Source: a virus. Taken from it: a DNA stretch of 64,000 bases. Location of the stretch: IMG/VR virus record IMGVR_UViG_3300027782_000054, positions 31,175 through 95,174 of that record; one strand, written 5' to 3'. Position numbers and translations under genes: made by a program. The notes beneath the pieces were generated by a model, which did no database searches, was not told where the DNA came from, and worked only from the letters and a program-made list of their open reading frames with translations. Below, piece after piece: positions 63,704 to 64,000 of the stretch (positions are counted from its first letter, which is position 1; the number at the start of each line of letters is the position of its first letter).

Positions 63704-63712
63704 TGATACAAT
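63704..63712 (+). promoter_or_regulatory. extended -10 promoter TGATACAAT
   Basis: Just after tRNA-Lys; AGGGAGG and the ATG at 63737 follow. Confidence 0.6.
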
Positions 63713-63736
63713 GTGTCTATCGACTAGGGAGGCAAA

Positions 63737-63919
63737 ATGCTCAAAGAGAAAATCCTCAAGGTCAATAGCCGTATTCGTTTTGTTGAAGTCTTTGATGGAA
63801 TGACAAGCGAATGGCTTGGTACTGTCACTCGCATTGCCGACAAAGATCATGTTATGGTAAAGTGGGATCTTGGACTGACAGAGAAAGTTCATATCAGTAT
63901 CATCTCCCCGATTATCTAA
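63737..63919 (+). CDS. small beta-barrel-like hypothetical protein
   Basis: 60 residues, AGGGAGG upstream. Alternating hydrophobic strands (RIRFVEVFDGM, WLGTVTRIADKDHVMVKWDLG) suggest a small SH3-like or OB-like barrel. Function unknown. Confidence 0.65.
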   Translation: MLKEKILKVNSRIRFVEVFDGMTSEWLGTVTRIADKDHVMVKWDLGLTEKVHISIISPII

Positions 63920-63938
63920 AGATATATTGTAAAGGCAT

Positions 63939-63966
63939 TTGACATGCCTCTCCTTACTGGTATAGT
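63939..63966 (+). promoter_or_regulatory. promoter TTGACA-N16-TATAGT
   Basis: At the right edge; the gene it serves lies outside the window. Confidence 0.75.
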
Positions 63967-64000
63967 AAGGGCATAGGCATTCCACTCTTAGGAAGGCAGG

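Overview
The window is part of a large tailed-bacteriophage genome. Almost everything is on the + strand in tightly packed, overlapping genes (ATGA, GTGA and TAATG junctions are common). There is virion, tail-fibre, lysis, nucleotide-metabolism and tRNA content, and no rRNA, ribosomal-protein or house-keeping genes. Base composition is moderate (60-base lines counted by hand give about 40% GC), with a few islands above 55% that look recently acquired. The host is probably a Gram-positive actinobacterium of moderate GC. The reasons are many apparently leaderless genes behind TTGACA/TAtAAT promoters, an MSMEG_6728-like pyrimidine-dimer glycosylase, ThyX, and a lysozyme-like enzyme with a signal peptide. 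This host call is inference. No integrase, repressor or reverse transcriptase is visible.

Layout. 1-903: 3' end of a probable portal gene. 928-6835: small genes mixed with an exonuclease and nucleotide enzymes (dNMP kinase, HAD nucleotidase, GMP reductase, ThyX). 6910-8953: small virion-like genes, two of them on the - strand. 9038-37301: a very large adhesion region. It holds a 1968-residue collagen-like fibre, eight paralogous ~250-residue proteins in a row, a second collagen-like fibre, a GT4 glycosyltransferase, a 3631-residue protein built of about 47 copies of a 76-residue repeat, and a tail-collar protein. 37341-45418: a sugar cassette (GT2, GT4, GT2, GDP-mannose 4,6-dehydratase, DUF4254-like, C-methyltransferase, two more GT-B-type transferases, FkbM and a second methyltransferase). 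45434-46294: small genes and thymidine kinase. 46321-49818: a 1165-residue multidomain (polyvalent-type) protein. 49877-52551: a membrane-anchored PA14/coiled-coil protein coupled to a very hydrophobic lysine-rich membrane protein. 52587-60524: DNA glycosylase, secreted lysozyme-like protein, deaminase, AT-hook protein, methyltransferase and many small early-type genes. 60525-63990: non-coding DNA with helically phased A-tracts, two tRNA pairs (Asn-Met and Glu-Lys), a candidate non-coding RNA and a few GC-richer genes.

How it fits together. The nucleotide enzymes feed thymidylate synthesis. Thymidine kinase ends in a textbook sliding-clamp-binding pentapeptide (QLTLF), and a small zinc protein starts with another (QLSLF), so part of the dNTP machinery may dock on the replisome. 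The collagen-like fibres carry threonine in most Gly-X-Y triplets and the giant repeat protein is serine-rich. Together with the long glycosyltransferase/methyltransferase cassette this suggests a phage-encoded system that builds a modified sugar and glycosylates its own fibres. Two promoter classes stand out. One is sigma-70-like, often with an extended TGn element, and frequently lies 6-7 bases before the ATG. The other is a T4-late-like octamer (consensus TNTTAATA) upstream of tail and surface genes.
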